Shown here: positions 18,124 to 27,337 of the stretch, piece after piece | Layout of the letters: each line of letters opens with the position of its first letter | Position numbering within the stretch: position 1 is the stretch's first letter | From: Tardiphaga sp. P9-11 | Lineage (GTDB): Bacteria > Pseudomonadota > Alphaproteobacteria > Rhizobiales > Xanthobacteraceae | NCBI RefSeq assembly: GCF_008329525.1 | Contig: NZ_NPKQ01000008.1 | Coordinates: 1-64,000, forward strand | DNA length: 64,000 nt | Reading direction: 5' to 3' | The notes under the pieces: model-generated | Told to the model about the DNA's origin: nothing | What the model saw: the letters and a program-made list of their open reading frames with translations, nothing else | Databases searched by the model: none | Made by a program: the position numbers and the translations under genes

Positions 18124-19066
18124 ACAAGCGATGGTATTGAACACCAATCCGCTTCAGCGAATTCCCGGTGTTGCGGTCATGCTGGTGTTGCTATGTGTCG
18201 TCTTCGGCCTGATGACGCCGGGCTTCCTGACGGTGCCGAACATTTCCAATGTGCTCGTCCAATCGACGATTCTGTTGATGCTGGCGCTGCCGATGACGCT
18301 GATCATCATGACCGAAGGTCTCGACCTGTCGATGGGCGCGGTCTTGACGCTGACATCGCTGATCGTCGCCATCGTCGCTTTGGCCACCGGCTCGCTGCTG
18401 CTCGGCCTGCTTGCGGCTCTGGCCGTCGGAATCGTGTTCGGGACGATCAACGGCTGGCTGGTGGCCGTTGTCGGTATTCCTCCCTTTGTCGCCACGCTGG
18501 GCACACTCGGGATGGCACAGGGCCTCTCGCTGATCGTCAGCGATGGCCAGAGCGTCGTCGGCATGCCAGCCGCCGTTCGTGGCGTCTATTCCGGAACGCT
18601 CGGCGGCGTTCCGCTTCCGATCGTGCTGGGACTGGGAAGCTACCTTGCCTTCCATGGATTACTCTACCACACGCGTTTCGGGACTTACATTTTCGCGCTC
18701 GGCGGCAACCGTGAAGCACTGAAATTCGCCGGCATCTCGGCCCGACGCTTGCTGATCCTCGTCTACGCGCTCGGCGGCGCCATGGTCGGTCTGGCCGGTC
18801 TCCTGATGACCGCGCGGATGAATTCCGGCCATCCGACTGCTGGCCTCGGTCTTGAGTTCGATGCCATTGCAGCGGTTGCCGTCGGCGGCACGTCGTTCGA
18901 ACGCGGCAATGGCTGGCTGCTCGGCACCTTGCTCGGCGTGGTCGCCGTAGGCGTGTTGCGTAACGGATTGAACCTGCTGGCGCTGCCGTCTTCGATCCAG
19001 GTGGCAAGCGTCGGCTTGCTGGTAATTGCAGCCTTGTTCGTCGATGGATTGCGGAGCCGATCATGA
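18116..19066 (+). CDS. ribose-type ABC permease 1
   Basis: This 316-residue polytopic membrane protein of the RbsC/BPD_transp_2 family contains ITEGLDLSMGA-like (IMTEGLDLSMGAVL) and the loop ALGGNREALKFAGI that contacts the ATPase. It overlaps the ATPase gene by eight bases and the second permease by four. Two different permease genes in one sugar operon resemble LsrC/LsrD or YtfT/YjfF, implying a heterodimeric channel. Confidence 0.94.
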   Translation: MREQAMVLNTNPLQRIPGVAVMLVLLCVVFGLMTPGFLTVPNISNVLVQSTILLMLALPMTLIIMTEGLDLSMGAVLTLTSLIVAIVALATGSLLLGLLAALAVGIVFGTINGWLVAVVGIPPFVATLGTLGMAQGLSLIVSDGQSVVGMPAAVRGVYSGTLGGVPLPIVLGLGSYLAFHGLLYHTRFGTYIFALGGNREALKFAGISARRLLILVYALGGAMVGLAGLLMTARMNSGHPTAGLGLEFDAIAAVAVGGTSFERGNGWLLGTLLGVVAVGVLRNGLNLLALPSSIQVASVGLLVIAALFVDGLRSRS

Positions 19067-20037
19067 CCGATATCTCAAACCCGATCTCAGGCAGAAGAAT
19101 GTTGCTCTCCGACGAGATGATCCAGGTGTTCTATCGCCTGCTCGCCGCGTTTCTGATCTGTGCGGCGTTAACCATCCTGACCAACTCGTTCTTCAGTGTC
19201 GGCAACATCCTCAACGTCCTGCGTCAGGCGAGTCTGCTGTTCTTCATTGCGTCGGGCCTCACGCTGGTGGTGCTGACAGGTGGCCTTGACCTTTCGATTG
19301 GGGCCAATGTCGCGATTTCCGCCTGTGTTGCCGGAACGGTGATTCATCAGACGGGCTCGCCGACCTTGGGGGTGCTGACGGGCATCGGCGTCGGTGGCGC
19401 GGTGGGGATGCTGAACGGCGTGATGGTCACGGCGCTTCGGATCCCATCTTTCATTGCGACCTACGGAATGCTGTGGGTGCTGCACGGCATCACCTACTGG
19501 TACATGGGCGGAGAGACCATGCATGGCTTCCCGGCTGGCTTTCGCCAGATCGGCAGTGGCTATTTTCTCGGTCTTCCGATCCCGGTCTATCTGCTGCTGG
19601 TCTTCCTCGCGATCGGAACCATTTTCGCGCAGCGCACCACATGGGGACAGGAAATCTATGCCATCGGCGCCAACCCGGTCGCCGCGCGGCTGTCGGGCAT
19701 TCCCGTCGCTCGCCGGCTTCTGCTGGTCTACACAGTGTCGGGGGCGATGGCTGGGCTCGCCTCGATCATTTTTCTTGCGCGGCTGAACTCAGCCGAGGCC
19801 GACATCGGAGAAAGCCTGACACTGCCGGCGATCGCGGCGGTTCTGATCGGGGGCACCTCACTGTTCGGTGGTCTCGGAACGGTGTTTGGCACGTTCGTCG
19901 GCGCACTCATTTTGACCCTGGTCCTCAACGGCATGAACCTGTTGTCGGTCAACGCGAGTTGGCAGCCATTGGTGACCGGCGTCATCGTCATTCTGGCAGT
20001 ATGGCTGGATATGAAAACACGGCGCCGTGCGGCGTAA
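19063..20037 (+). CDS. ribose-type ABC permease 2
   Basis: This 324-residue membrane protein of the same family has TGGLDLSIGANVAIS and the coupling loop AIGANPVAARLSGIPV. It is only distantly similar to the preceding permease, so the pair is not a recent duplication. The stop is followed 36 bases later by the binding-protein start. Confidence 0.94.
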   Translation: MTDISNPISGRRMLLSDEMIQVFYRLLAAFLICAALTILTNSFFSVGNILNVLRQASLLFFIASGLTLVVLTGGLDLSIGANVAISACVAGTVIHQTGSPTLGVLTGIGVGGAVGMLNGVMVTALRIPSFIATYGMLWVLHGITYWYMGGETMHGFPAGFRQIGSGYFLGLPIPVYLLLVFLAIGTIFAQRTTWGQEIYAIGANPVAARLSGIPVARRLLLVYTVSGAMAGLASIIFLARLNSAEADIGESLTLPAIAAVLIGGTSLFGGLGTVFGTFVGALILTLVLNGMNLLSVNASWQPLVTGVIVILAVWLDMKTRRRAA

Positions 20038-20073
20038 GTGTTCGATCTTAAAAACAAGACGGAGGGAACGACT

Positions 20074-21045
20074 ATGAAGAAAGCCTATGGCGCGCTTGCT
20101 GCACTGCTTCTGACGACATCACTCTCATCTCACGCGTTCGCCGACGGCGAGACGATCGCGGTGTTCACGAAGAACCAGACCAATCCTTACTTCCAGACCG
20201 TGCGAGTCGGGTCCGACGCAGCCGCCAAGGCGATGAAGGCAAAGACGCTGCATTATATCCCGACAAAGCCGGACAGCATTCCGGAGCAGCTCAGCCAGAT
20301 TGAGGACGTGGTGGTGAAGAAGCCATCGGCGATCGTCTTCATCCCGGTGGACTACAAGGCGATGGTCCCCGGCGTCGAGAAGATCAATGACGCAAAGATC
20401 CCGGTTGTGAACGTGACGGATCGTTCTGCCGGCGGCAAGTTCGTCGCCTTTGTCGGCGCCGACGATTACAGCCTGGGCCTCGAGACTGGACGCTATCTGC
20501 TTAAGACGCTCGGCGGCAAGGGAAGTTTCGTGATCATTGAGGGCGTCAAAGGTTCCTTGACGAGCATCGACCGCGTTCGCGGCTTCAACGACGCCCTGAA
20601 GGAAAACCCGGGGGCCAAACTGCTTGCGTCGCAGCCAGGCAACTATCAGCGGCTGCAGGCGCTCCAGGTTATGGAAAACCTCATGCAGTCAAATACCCAG
20701 ATCGACGGTGTGCTGGCTGCCAACGACGCGATGGCGATCGGTGCGATCGAGGCGCTCGATGGTGCCAATCGCAAGGCCCAGGTCATTGGCGTCAATGGCA
20801 CCAAGGAGGCGATCGACGCGATCAAGTCCGGGAAGTTGCTGGCGAGCGGCGACTACAATGGCTTCATGCAGGGATGCCTCGGCATGATGATCGCCATTCG
20901 TTCGCTGCGCAACGAGCCGGTGATCACCGAGATCGTTCTTAAACCCACCGTAATCGGCAAGGAGAACTATCAGCCCTACGATGTGCCCTTGGAATCGCGG
21001 ACCTGCCCGAGCTGGGACGAGGCTGCTAAGCTCGGCACCAAATAA
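20074..21045 (+). CDS. ribose-type ABC substrate-binding protein
   Basis: This 323-residue periplasmic protein (Peripla_BP_4) has a Sec signal peptide of about 24 residues (MKKAYGALAALLLTTS, cleavage near HAFA-DG), then IAVFTKNQTNPYFQTV. The ATG at 20074 follows an ACGGAGGGAA ribosome site. The binding pocket segments include DRSAGGKFVAFVGADD and VLAANDAMAIGA, typical of sugar-binding members. It is the last transporter gene and is followed by a strong hairpin terminator. The ligand is probably a sugar, polyol or glycosylated aromatic (inference from family and operon). Confidence 0.93.
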   Translation: MKKAYGALAALLLTTSLSSHAFADGETIAVFTKNQTNPYFQTVRVGSDAAAKAMKAKTLHYIPTKPDSIPEQLSQIEDVVVKKPSAIVFIPVDYKAMVPGVEKINDAKIPVVNVTDRSAGGKFVAFVGADDYSLGLETGRYLLKTLGGKGSFVIIEGVKGSLTSIDRVRGFNDALKENPGAKLLASQPGNYQRLQALQVMENLMQSNTQIDGVLAANDAMAIGAIEALDGANRKAQVIGVNGTKEAIDAIKSGKLLASGDYNGFMQGCLGMMIAIRSLRNEPVITEIVLKPTVIGKENYQPYDVPLESRTCPSWDEAAKLGTK

Positions 21046-21059
21046 CATCTGTTACCATC

Positions 21060-21097
21060 AAGACGGTCGCCGCGGAACGGCGGCCGTCTTCTGCTTT
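21060..21097 (+). terminator. rho-independent terminator or attenuator
   Basis: Thirteen-base arms (AAGACGGTCGCCG and CGGCGGCCGTCTT, one mismatch) surround a five-base loop and are followed by CTGCTTTT. It sits 15 bases after the binding-protein stop. The next gene's ribosome site lies just beyond the T run, so it may lower rather than abolish downstream expression. Confidence 0.75.
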
Positions 21098-21110
21098 TCA
21101 GGAGCTAAGT

Positions 21111-21398
21111 ATGCTGTTTGCCATCCATGCCGTCGATCATGCCGGGGCGCTCGACAAGCGCTTGTCTCATTACGAGGCTCACAAGGCCTTTTTGTTCGAC
21201 ACATCCGCCTATGACGTGACGATCGTCATGTCCGGTCCGCTGACAGCCGATGATGGCCAGAGCATGATTGGCAGTCTGTTTCTCGTCGAGGCCGCCGACC
21301 GCGCGGCCATTGAGAAATTTCATCACGCCGATCCGTTCTTCGCCGCTGGCATCTGGCAAACGGTGACGATCACCGGCTTCTTGCGACGACAGGGATAA
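21111..21398 (+). CDS. YciI-like small protein
   Basis: This 95-residue single-domain YciI/dimeric alpha-beta-barrel protein opens LFAIHAVDHAGALDKRL and ends with HHADPFFAAGIWQTV, the conserved Asp-Pro-Phe block of the family. AGGAG lies nine bases before the ATG. YciI-like proteins resemble muconolactone isomerases in fold, and some act in aromatic degradation. Its place at the end of the hydroxyquinol operon makes an accessory catabolic role plausible, though unproven. Confidence 0.85.
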   Translation: MLFAIHAVDHAGALDKRLSHYEAHKAFLFDTSAYDVTIVMSGPLTADDGQSMIGSLFLVEAADRAAIEKFHHADPFFAAGIWQTVTITGFLRRQG

Positions 21399-21860
21399 GC
21401 GCACTGGAGAAAGCGGCGCCGCGCCATCGCGCGTTGCTGGCCACCAACCTTTCGAGCGCGGCTCTCGACATCTTTGACGCGAACAGCACTGCTATTATTC
21501 TGGACCGTATGCCAGGCAATGATTGCATCGGGCACCAGGATCGCCGACGTCCAGTTTCTGTCCAGCGGTATATCAACGTCCAGGCTCGCGCCGACTGCTC
21601 GCCGACAGCGGTCCGGTAGTCGGCCACAACCTCGGAAGGCGGTGGGGATAATTCCATCTTCGGGTGGATCGCCGCCATCACGGTTGCCGATAGAGCGGCT
21701 AGGTCGCCAGCTACCACGCGTTCATCGGTGCGACGGCTATCGAACCCAATACCGCGCACGACAGCACCGCCCGTGAGGTAGGCAAGGTCGACTAAGAGCG
21801 GGGGGCTGCCGTTGGTTTGCGGGCTTCCGTTGGTTTGGCCCAACGGCAGCCCGCTGGAGC
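21399..21860 (-). other. gap with possible decayed minus-strand coding remnant
   Basis: An open frame of 157 codons (21843-21370, minus) covers most of the gap but has a repetitive QTNGSP start created by a local tandem repeat and overlaps the YciI-like gene. Between about 21600 and 21400 a different minus frame (SLDVDIPLDRNWTSAILVP, DAIIAWHTVQ) looks more protein-like, suggesting a frameshifted remnant. No family is recognised. Confidence 0.3.
21803..21852. repeat. tandem 18-mer plus inverted copy, probable terminator of acyl-CoA dehydrogenase gene
   Basis: GGGCTGCCGTTGG (21803-21815) is followed at 18 bases by the near-copy GGGCTTCCGTTGG (21821-21833) and then by the exact inverse CCAACGGCAGCCC (21840-21852). 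On minus-strand RNA the inverse can pair with either copy: 13 bp with one mismatch and a 6-base loop, or 13 perfect bp with a 24-base loop. It lies 9 bases past the minus-strand stop. No T run follows. Confidence 0.6.
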
Positions 21861-23132
21861 TTAGAGAGTCAATTCGTGACGACCAACGACCATCCAGTGC
21901 ACCTCGTCCGGACCATCCGCAAAGCGCAGATGGCGGACGTCGGTGTACATTTCAGCCAGCGGGGTCCATTGCGAGATGCCGGTAGCGCCGTGCATCTGGA
22001 TCGCCTGGTCGATGATCTTGCAGGCGCGCTCGGGGACCATGGCCTTGACCATGCTGACCCAGATCCGCGCCTCCTTGTTGCCGAGCACGTCCATGGCCTT
22101 CGCTGCCTTGAGCACCATCAGTCGCATGGCCTCGATCTCGCAGCGCGCCTGTGCAATGATTTGCAGGTTGCCGCCGAGATGCGCGATCTTCTTGCCGAAG
22201 GCTTCGCGCGTCAGGCCGCGTGCCACCATCATGTCGAGCGCCTTCTCGGCCTTGCCGATGGTGCGCATGCAGTGATGAATGCGGCCGGGGCCGAGACGGA
22301 GTTGCGAGATCTCGAAGCCCCGCCCTTCGCCGAGCAGCATGTTTTCCTTGGGCACACGCACATCATTGAAACGCATATGCATGTGGCCGCGGGGCGCATG
22401 GTCGTGGCCGAACACATGCATCGGGCCGATGATTTCGACGCCGGGCGTGTCGACGGGGACGAGGATCTGCGACTGCTGCTTGCTGGGCGCGGCGTCCGGG
22501 CTGGTCTTCACCATCACGATCATGATCTTGCAGCGAGGATCGCCGAGACCGGAGATGTAATACTTCTCGCCGTTGATCACCCATTCGTCACCGACAAGCT
22601 TCGCTGACGTCGAGATGTTCTTGGCATCCGATGAGGCGACATTCGGTTCGGTCATCGCGTAGGCCGAACGAATCTCGCCTGCCAACAACGGCTTCAGCCA
22701 CTTTTCTTTCTGCTCTTTTGTGCCGACGCGCTCAATAACTTCCATATTACCGGTATCCGGCGCGGAGCAGTTCATCGTCTCCGACGCCAGCGGGTTTTTG
22801 CCAAGTTCGGCCGCGATATACGCGTAATCGAGATTCTTCAGGCCTTCGCCGGTTTCGGCATCCGGCAGAAAGAAATTCCAGAGGCCTTCTTCCCGTGCCT
22901 TGTTCTTGGCCTTTCCGAGAATCTCCAATTGCTCCGTTGTAAACGACCAGCGGTCCGTCTTCTTCTCGCCGGCACCGTAGAACTCATGCGACATCGGTTC
23001 TACGGTCGTGGCGATGAACTTGCGGACATGGTCGTAGAGCGGCCGAACCTGCTCCGACATCCGCAGGTCGTTCAGCGTGTCTTCGGGCGCAAGCGTGTAG
23101 GGCGTCTGGCGGGCTGCATATGCAGTCTTCAT
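21861..23132 (-). CDS. acyl-CoA dehydrogenase
   Basis: The 423-residue protein has the three-domain acyl-CoA dehydrogenase layout: an N-terminal helical domain, the mid-domain motif YAMTEPNVASSDA and FAD-binding INGEKYYISGLGD, and a C-terminal four-helix domain with IQMHGATGISQWTPL. The long form with the GRIHHCMRTIGKAEKAL block resembles the ACAD10/11-like and soil bacterial groups. Start at 23132 has GGGAGAACGAC upstream; a longer frame to 23174 adds residues without support. It is monocistronic and divergent from the peptide-type transporter 507 bases away. Confidence 0.92.
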   Translation of the reverse strand: MKTAYAARQTPYTLAPEDTLNDLRMSEQVRPLYDHVRKFIATTVEPMSHEFYGAGEKKTDRWSFTTEQLEILGKAKNKAREEGLWNFFLPDAETGEGLKNLDYAYIAAELGKNPLASETMNCSAPDTGNMEVIERVGTKEQKEKWLKPLLAGEIRSAYAMTEPNVASSDAKNISTSAKLVGDEWVINGEKYYISGLGDPRCKIMIVMVKTSPDAAPSKQQSQILVPVDTPGVEIIGPMHVFGHDHAPRGHMHMRFNDVRVPKENMLLGEGRGFEISQLRLGPGRIHHCMRTIGKAEKALDMMVARGLTREAFGKKIAHLGGNLQIIAQARCEIEAMRLMVLKAAKAMDVLGNKEARIWVSMVKAMVPERACKIIDQAIQMHGATGISQWTPLAEMYTDVRHLRFADGPDEVHWMVVGRHELTL

Positions 23133-23639
23133 TGTTGTCGTTCTCCCGATGCGATCGTCGCATTCATGTGCCATCTCGAATGGATGGCTGTGCGCCAGTT
23201 ATAGACTCGAACCTTTGCGGTGTCGAAAATAAGTGCGAGCGAACGATCGCAAGAACCGGGAAGTCGCAGTGCAGCATCCATCGCTGCATATGCGTCCTTG
23301 CGCGAATTCATGCGACCCGCTGTCGCAGCTCATGGGTGCTAACTCCGCAAATATACGGGCCGCGCCCGCATGTTACCCTGCGTGAGCTTCGGTCGCAGTT
23401 TACATTTTGATTTTAGAAGCGATAGGATGTTTCAATCAAGAAGCAAGATGCACGCATCTATAAGCTTCAAAGGGTGGAAACATGAATCTAATGGGTGGCT
23501 ATTTCCTATTAGAAGAATGGGTATGCATGTCCATGACACGCGCCATTGCACGTCACGACGAGCGTTGCGCTGCCATTTCGTCATGTCTGCGTACCCATTG
23601 TTCGTGCAGTTCGGGCCTCATATCGGAAGCGCTACGCTG
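23133..23639. other. divergent intergenic region
   Basis: About 507 bases between the acyl-CoA dehydrogenase and peptide permease starts. It must contain promoters for both. An open frame runs through it into the permease, but its composition is not coding-like. I saw no clear operators. Confidence 0.35.
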
Positions 23640-24593
23640 ATGCGCGCCTATGCCGCCCGCCGTCTGCTGGCTCTGGTTCCGACCATCTTCTTCGCGAGTC
23701 TCATCGTGTTCGTCACGCTGCGTCTCGTGCCTGGCGATGTGATCGACCTCATGATGTCGCAGAATGACATCTCTGCCGGCGCCAAAGATCGTGCGCAGTT
23801 GGAGGAGGCGCTCGGTCTCAACAGGCCGATGTATATCCAATACTTCCGCTGGGTCGGCGGCGTACTACAGGGCGATCTCGGCCAGTCGCTCTGGCACAAC
23901 ACGCCGGTCCTCGACGAGATCCTCAGCCGCCTACCGGTCACTTTCGGCCTCGGCTTCCTCGCCATCCTGATCGGCCTCGTCATCGCGATACCGATCGGCG
24001 TCTATTCGGCGCTGCGCCAGGACACCGCTGGTGATTATATAATGCGCTCGTTGTCGATCCTTATGCTGGCGGTGCCGGCCTTCTGGACCGGCACTATGGT
24101 GATGGTATTTCCTGCGATCTGGTGGGGGTGGTCGCCCGAACTGAACTACATTCCGTTCGCGACCGATCCGATCGGCAGCATCCGCCACATGCTGTTGCCG
24201 GCGCTTATTCTCGGTATGTCGCTGTCTGCGATTACCATGCGGCTGACGCGTACGATGATGCTCGAGGTCCTGCGGCAGGATTACATCCGCACCGGTTGGG
24301 CGAAGGGGCTGAGCGAATGGACGATCGTGACGCGGCATGCGCTGCGCAATGCTCTGATCCCGGTCGTCACGCTGGTCGGCATCCAGGCGCCGCTGGTGAT
24401 CGGCGGCGCGGTCATCATCGAGCAGATCTTCGTCATCCCCGGCATGGGCATGCTGCTGCTCGAAGGCGTCACGCAACGTGACTATCCGATCGTAGCAGGC
24501 GTATTCCTCGTGGTCGGCGTAGCGGTGATGGTTATCAACCTGATCGTCGATCTCAGCTATGGACTGCTCGATCCCAAGGTGAGGTATCGCTGA
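23640..24593 (+). CDS. dipeptide/oligopeptide-type ABC permease (DppB-like)
   Basis: This 317-residue inner-membrane protein has the DppB/OppB N-terminal YAARRLLALVPTIFFASLIVF helix, the LGLNRPMYIQYFRWVGGVLQGDLG segment and the coupling loop DYIRTGWAKGLSE. The frame is open upstream to 23370, but family alignment puts the start at ATG 23640, with GGAAG 12 bases before; ATG 23583 is possible. It starts a five-gene transporter operon. Confidence 0.92.
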   Translation: MRAYAARRLLALVPTIFFASLIVFVTLRLVPGDVIDLMMSQNDISAGAKDRAQLEEALGLNRPMYIQYFRWVGGVLQGDLGQSLWHNTPVLDEILSRLPVTFGLGFLAILIGLVIAIPIGVYSALRQDTAGDYIMRSLSILMLAVPAFWTGTMVMVFPAIWWGWSPELNYIPFATDPIGSIRHMLLPALILGMSLSAITMRLTRTMMLEVLRQDYIRTGWAKGLSEWTIVTRHALRNALIPVVTLVGIQAPLVIGGAVIIEQIFVIPGMGMLLLEGVTQRDYPIVAGVFLVVGVAVMVINLIVDLSYGLLDPKVRYR

Positions 24594-25489
24594 TGACGCT
24601 CGTGGTTGACACCGCCGTGGCGCCGGCGCCACGCCGACGTTCGCCGACCTGGGCCTTCATCGGGCGGCTGTTTCGCGAGAAGCCGCTCGGCGCGGCGGGC
24701 GCCGTTATCTTCATCTTATTCCTGCTATGCGGCCTGTTCGCGGATTTCATCGCGCCCTATGGCTACAACCAGATCAACCCGATCAATCGGCTGAAACCGC
24801 CGTCCTGGCAGTTCCCGTTTGGCACTGACAATCTGGGGCGCGATGTGCTGTCGCGCTGCCTGTATGGTGCGCAACTGTCCGTTATCATCGGCTTCTGCGG
24901 CGCAGGGATCGCAACGATCATCTCCGTCGTGGTCGGCATTCTCACGGGTTACCTCGGTGGCCGCTTCGACATGATCGTGCAGCGGTTAGTCGATGCATGG
25001 ATGAGCTTTCCCGATCTGATCGTCTTGATCGTCGTCGTATCCGTGGTGGGGCCGGGGCTCGTGCCGATCATCTGTATTCTCGGGCTACTGCTCGGCATCG
25101 GCGGTTCGCGCATCATCCGCGGCGCGACCATTTCGGTGCGTGAAAACATGTATGTGAACGCGGCGCAGTCGATGGGCGCGTCGCTGCCGCGCATCCTGAT
25201 CCGCCACATCCTGCCGAATGTGATGCCGCCGATCATCATCCTGTTCACGACTCGCGTCGGCTTCGTGATCCTGGCTGAGTCCGGCCTGTCGTTCCTCGGA
25301 CTCGGGGTGCCGCCGCCGGCGCCCACATGGGGCGGCATGCTCTCCGGTAGCGGCCGGACCTACATGCTGCAGGGGCCATGGCTGGCGCTGGCGCCCGGCC
25401 TCTGCCTGACGCTGGTGGTCTATGCGACCAACGTGTTCGGCGACGCCCTGCGCGACCTGCTGGATCCGCGCATGCGCGGATCGCGATGA
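24593..25489 (+). CDS. dipeptide/oligopeptide-type ABC permease (DppC-like)
   Basis: The 298-residue partner permease contains PFGTDNLGRDVLSRCLYGAQ, diagnostic for DppC/OppC, and the coupling loop MYVNAAQSMGASLPRILIRH. It overlaps the DppB-like stop by one base (TGATG). Together the two permeases form the channel for a peptide or other solute taken up by the following binding protein. Confidence 0.93.
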   Translation: MTLVVDTAVAPAPRRRSPTWAFIGRLFREKPLGAAGAVIFILFLLCGLFADFIAPYGYNQINPINRLKPPSWQFPFGTDNLGRDVLSRCLYGAQLSVIIGFCGAGIATIISVVVGILTGYLGGRFDMIVQRLVDAWMSFPDLIVLIVVVSVVGPGLVPIICILGLLLGIGGSRIIRGATISVRENMYVNAAQSMGASLPRILIRHILPNVMPPIIILFTTRVGFVILAESGLSFLGLGVPPPAPTWGGMLSGSGRTYMLQGPWLALAPGLCLTLVVYATNVFGDALRDLLDPRMRGSR

Positions 25490-25557
25490 GAAATGAATGA
25501 TTTCGGCGAGCTTTGCCAACGGAAAGGCCGCGGCGAATGATAAAACGGGAGGTGCTG

Positions 25558-27276
25558 GTGAACACAAATAGATCGAAGAGCGGGTTCACGACATGGTTGT
25601 TGGCGACGGCGGTGGGTTTGTCGGTCTCGTTCGGTGCGGCGGCGGTCGTGCAGGCTGAGGAGAAGCCGCAATATGGCGGTACGTTGCAAGTCGCGACGGT
25701 CAACCGTGCGCTCAACGTGCTGTCCTGGGATCCTGCGGACTGGAACTGGAAGGTCAACCACGACACCGGGCAGTTCTACGAGCAGCTGTTCTCAGCGGAC
25801 CTCTCGAAGTCCAAGAGGAACGGCGGCAAATATCCGTACTATGCGGATGCCTGGATTCCGTCCGACGCGGTGCGCGGCGAACTCGCCGAAAGCTGGGAGA
25901 TGAAGGAAAATCCGCTCCGCATCGAAGTCAAGCTGCGCAAGGGTGTCATGTTCCCGGAGAAGCCCGGTATCATGGCGTCGCGCGAACTCGTCGCCGATGA
26001 CGTCGTGTTCAGCTATACGCGTCTCGACAAGAGTCCGAAAAAGATCGCGACTTATTTCGATCACGTCGAGAAGGTTGAGGCGACCGACAAGCATACCGTC
26101 GTGTTCAGCCTGAAATCCTACAATGCCGAATGGGATTACCGCTTTGGCTGGGGTTACTATTCCGGCATCTATCCGAAGGAAGTCGCCGATGCCGGCGCCA
26201 ACAACTGGAAGAACCTGAACGGCACCGGTCCGTTCCTGCTCACCGACCACGTCCAGGGCAATCAGAACACCTATTCGAAGAATCCGGTCTATTGGGATAA
26301 GGAAAAGATCGGCGGCGAGGAATTCAAGCTGCCTTTCGTCGACAAGGTCGTCTATCGCAACATCAAGGACGAGGCGACGGTGACGACAGCGCTGCGCACC
26401 GGCAAGCTGGATATTGCCGAGCTCGTGCGCTGGACCGACATGGAAGAGTTAAAGAAGAGCGTGCCGCAGCTCAAGTGGTCAAAATGGCTGTCCATGAACG
26501 GCCAGTTCCTTGCGATGCGCGTTGACACCAAACCGTTCGATGACATCCGCGTCCGCCGCGCACTCAACCTTGCCGTCGACAAGCAGGAGATCGTCAAGTC
26601 CTATTACAACGGCCATGCCGAACTGTTCTCCTATCCGCAGCATCCTGATTATGACGGCTATTACGAACCGCTCAGCGCGATGCCGGAGACGGTGAAGGAA
26701 CTGTTCGCCTATAATCCCGAGAAGGCCAAGAAGCTGCTGGCCGAAGCCGGGGTGCCGAAGGGCTTCAGCTTCAAGGTGCAGGTCTGCACCTGTCAGGTCG
26801 ACCATCTCGATCTCCTGCCATTGATCGGCGCCTATCTCGAACGCGTGGGCGTCAAGATCGAGATCCAGCCGATGGAATATGGCGCGTTCCTGTCGGCCAT
26901 GACGTCGAAGACCAATGCGGCTGGTTATCTGATGAACAACGGTCACACCAACCCCACCACGACAATCCGCAAGAGCTTCGTGACGGGCCAGACCTGGAAT
27001 CCGTCGCAATATGCGGACGCGGCCTACGACAAGAAGATGGAGGTGGCCTATCAGGAGCGCGACGAGACCAAGCGTCGGGCCATCCTCAAGGAGATGACGA
27101 TCGAGATTCTCGACAAGGCTCCGTATATTTGGTTGCCGACGCCGTACATCTATTCGGCCTGGTGGCCGTGGGTGAAGAATTATGCCGGTGAACTCCGTGC
27201 CGGAGCGGTGCGACCGGGACCGATCTATGCGCGGATCTGGATCGACCAGGATATGAAGAAGAAGATGGGCTTCTGA
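25558..27276 (+). CDS. family 5 extracellular solute-binding protein
   Basis: This large periplasmic binding protein (about 572 residues, SBP_bac_5) has a signal peptide ending near AAAVVQAEE, then KPQYGGTLQVATV. Family motifs include the domain-I PLLAESWE-like segment (GELAESWEMKENP) and RVRRALNLAVDKQEIVKSYY. A GTG at 25558 preceded five bases earlier by GGGAGG is the best start; ATG codons at 25513 and 25537 lack such a site. It differs from typical DppA by many aromatic residues (YYSGIYPKEV, YADAWIP). The ligand is unknown. Confidence 0.9.
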   Translation: MNTNRSKSGFTTWLLATAVGLSVSFGAAAVVQAEEKPQYGGTLQVATVNRALNVLSWDPADWNWKVNHDTGQFYEQLFSADLSKSKRNGGKYPYYADAWIPSDAVRGELAESWEMKENPLRIEVKLRKGVMFPEKPGIMASRELVADDVVFSYTRLDKSPKKIATYFDHVEKVEATDKHTVVFSLKSYNAEWDYRFGWGYYSGIYPKEVADAGANNWKNLNGTGPFLLTDHVQGNQNTYSKNPVYWDKEKIGGEEFKLPFVDKVVYRNIKDEATVTTALRTGKLDIAELVRWTDMEELKKSVPQLKWSKWLSMNGQFLAMRVDTKPFDDIRVRRALNLAVDKQEIVKSYYNGHAELFSYPQHPDYDGYYEPLSAMPETVKELFAYNPEKAKKLLAEAGVPKGFSFKVQVCTCQVDHLDLLPLIGAYLERVGVKIEIQPMEYGAFLSAMTSKTNAAGYLMNNGHTNPTTTIRKSFVTGQTWNPSQYADAAYDKKMEVAYQERDETKRRAILKEMTIEILDKAPYIWLPTPYIYSAWWPWVKNYAGELRAGAVRPGPIYARIWIDQDMKKKMGF

Positions 27277-27302
27277 AGCTCGCACCGTCGGCGATCAAAC
27301 TC

Positions 27303-27331
27303 CCCGATGCCGGCATCCGTGCGGCATCGGG
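27303..27331 (+). promoter_or_regulatory. intra-operon hairpin between binding-protein and ATPase genes
   Basis: A perfect 10-bp stem (CCCGATGCCG/CGGCATCGGG, loop 9 bases) lies 26 bases after the binding-protein stop, with no T run. Such hairpins often protect the 3' end of abundant binding-protein mRNA. It ends 6 bases before ATG 27338. Confidence 0.6.
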
Positions 27332-27337
27332 ACCTTG

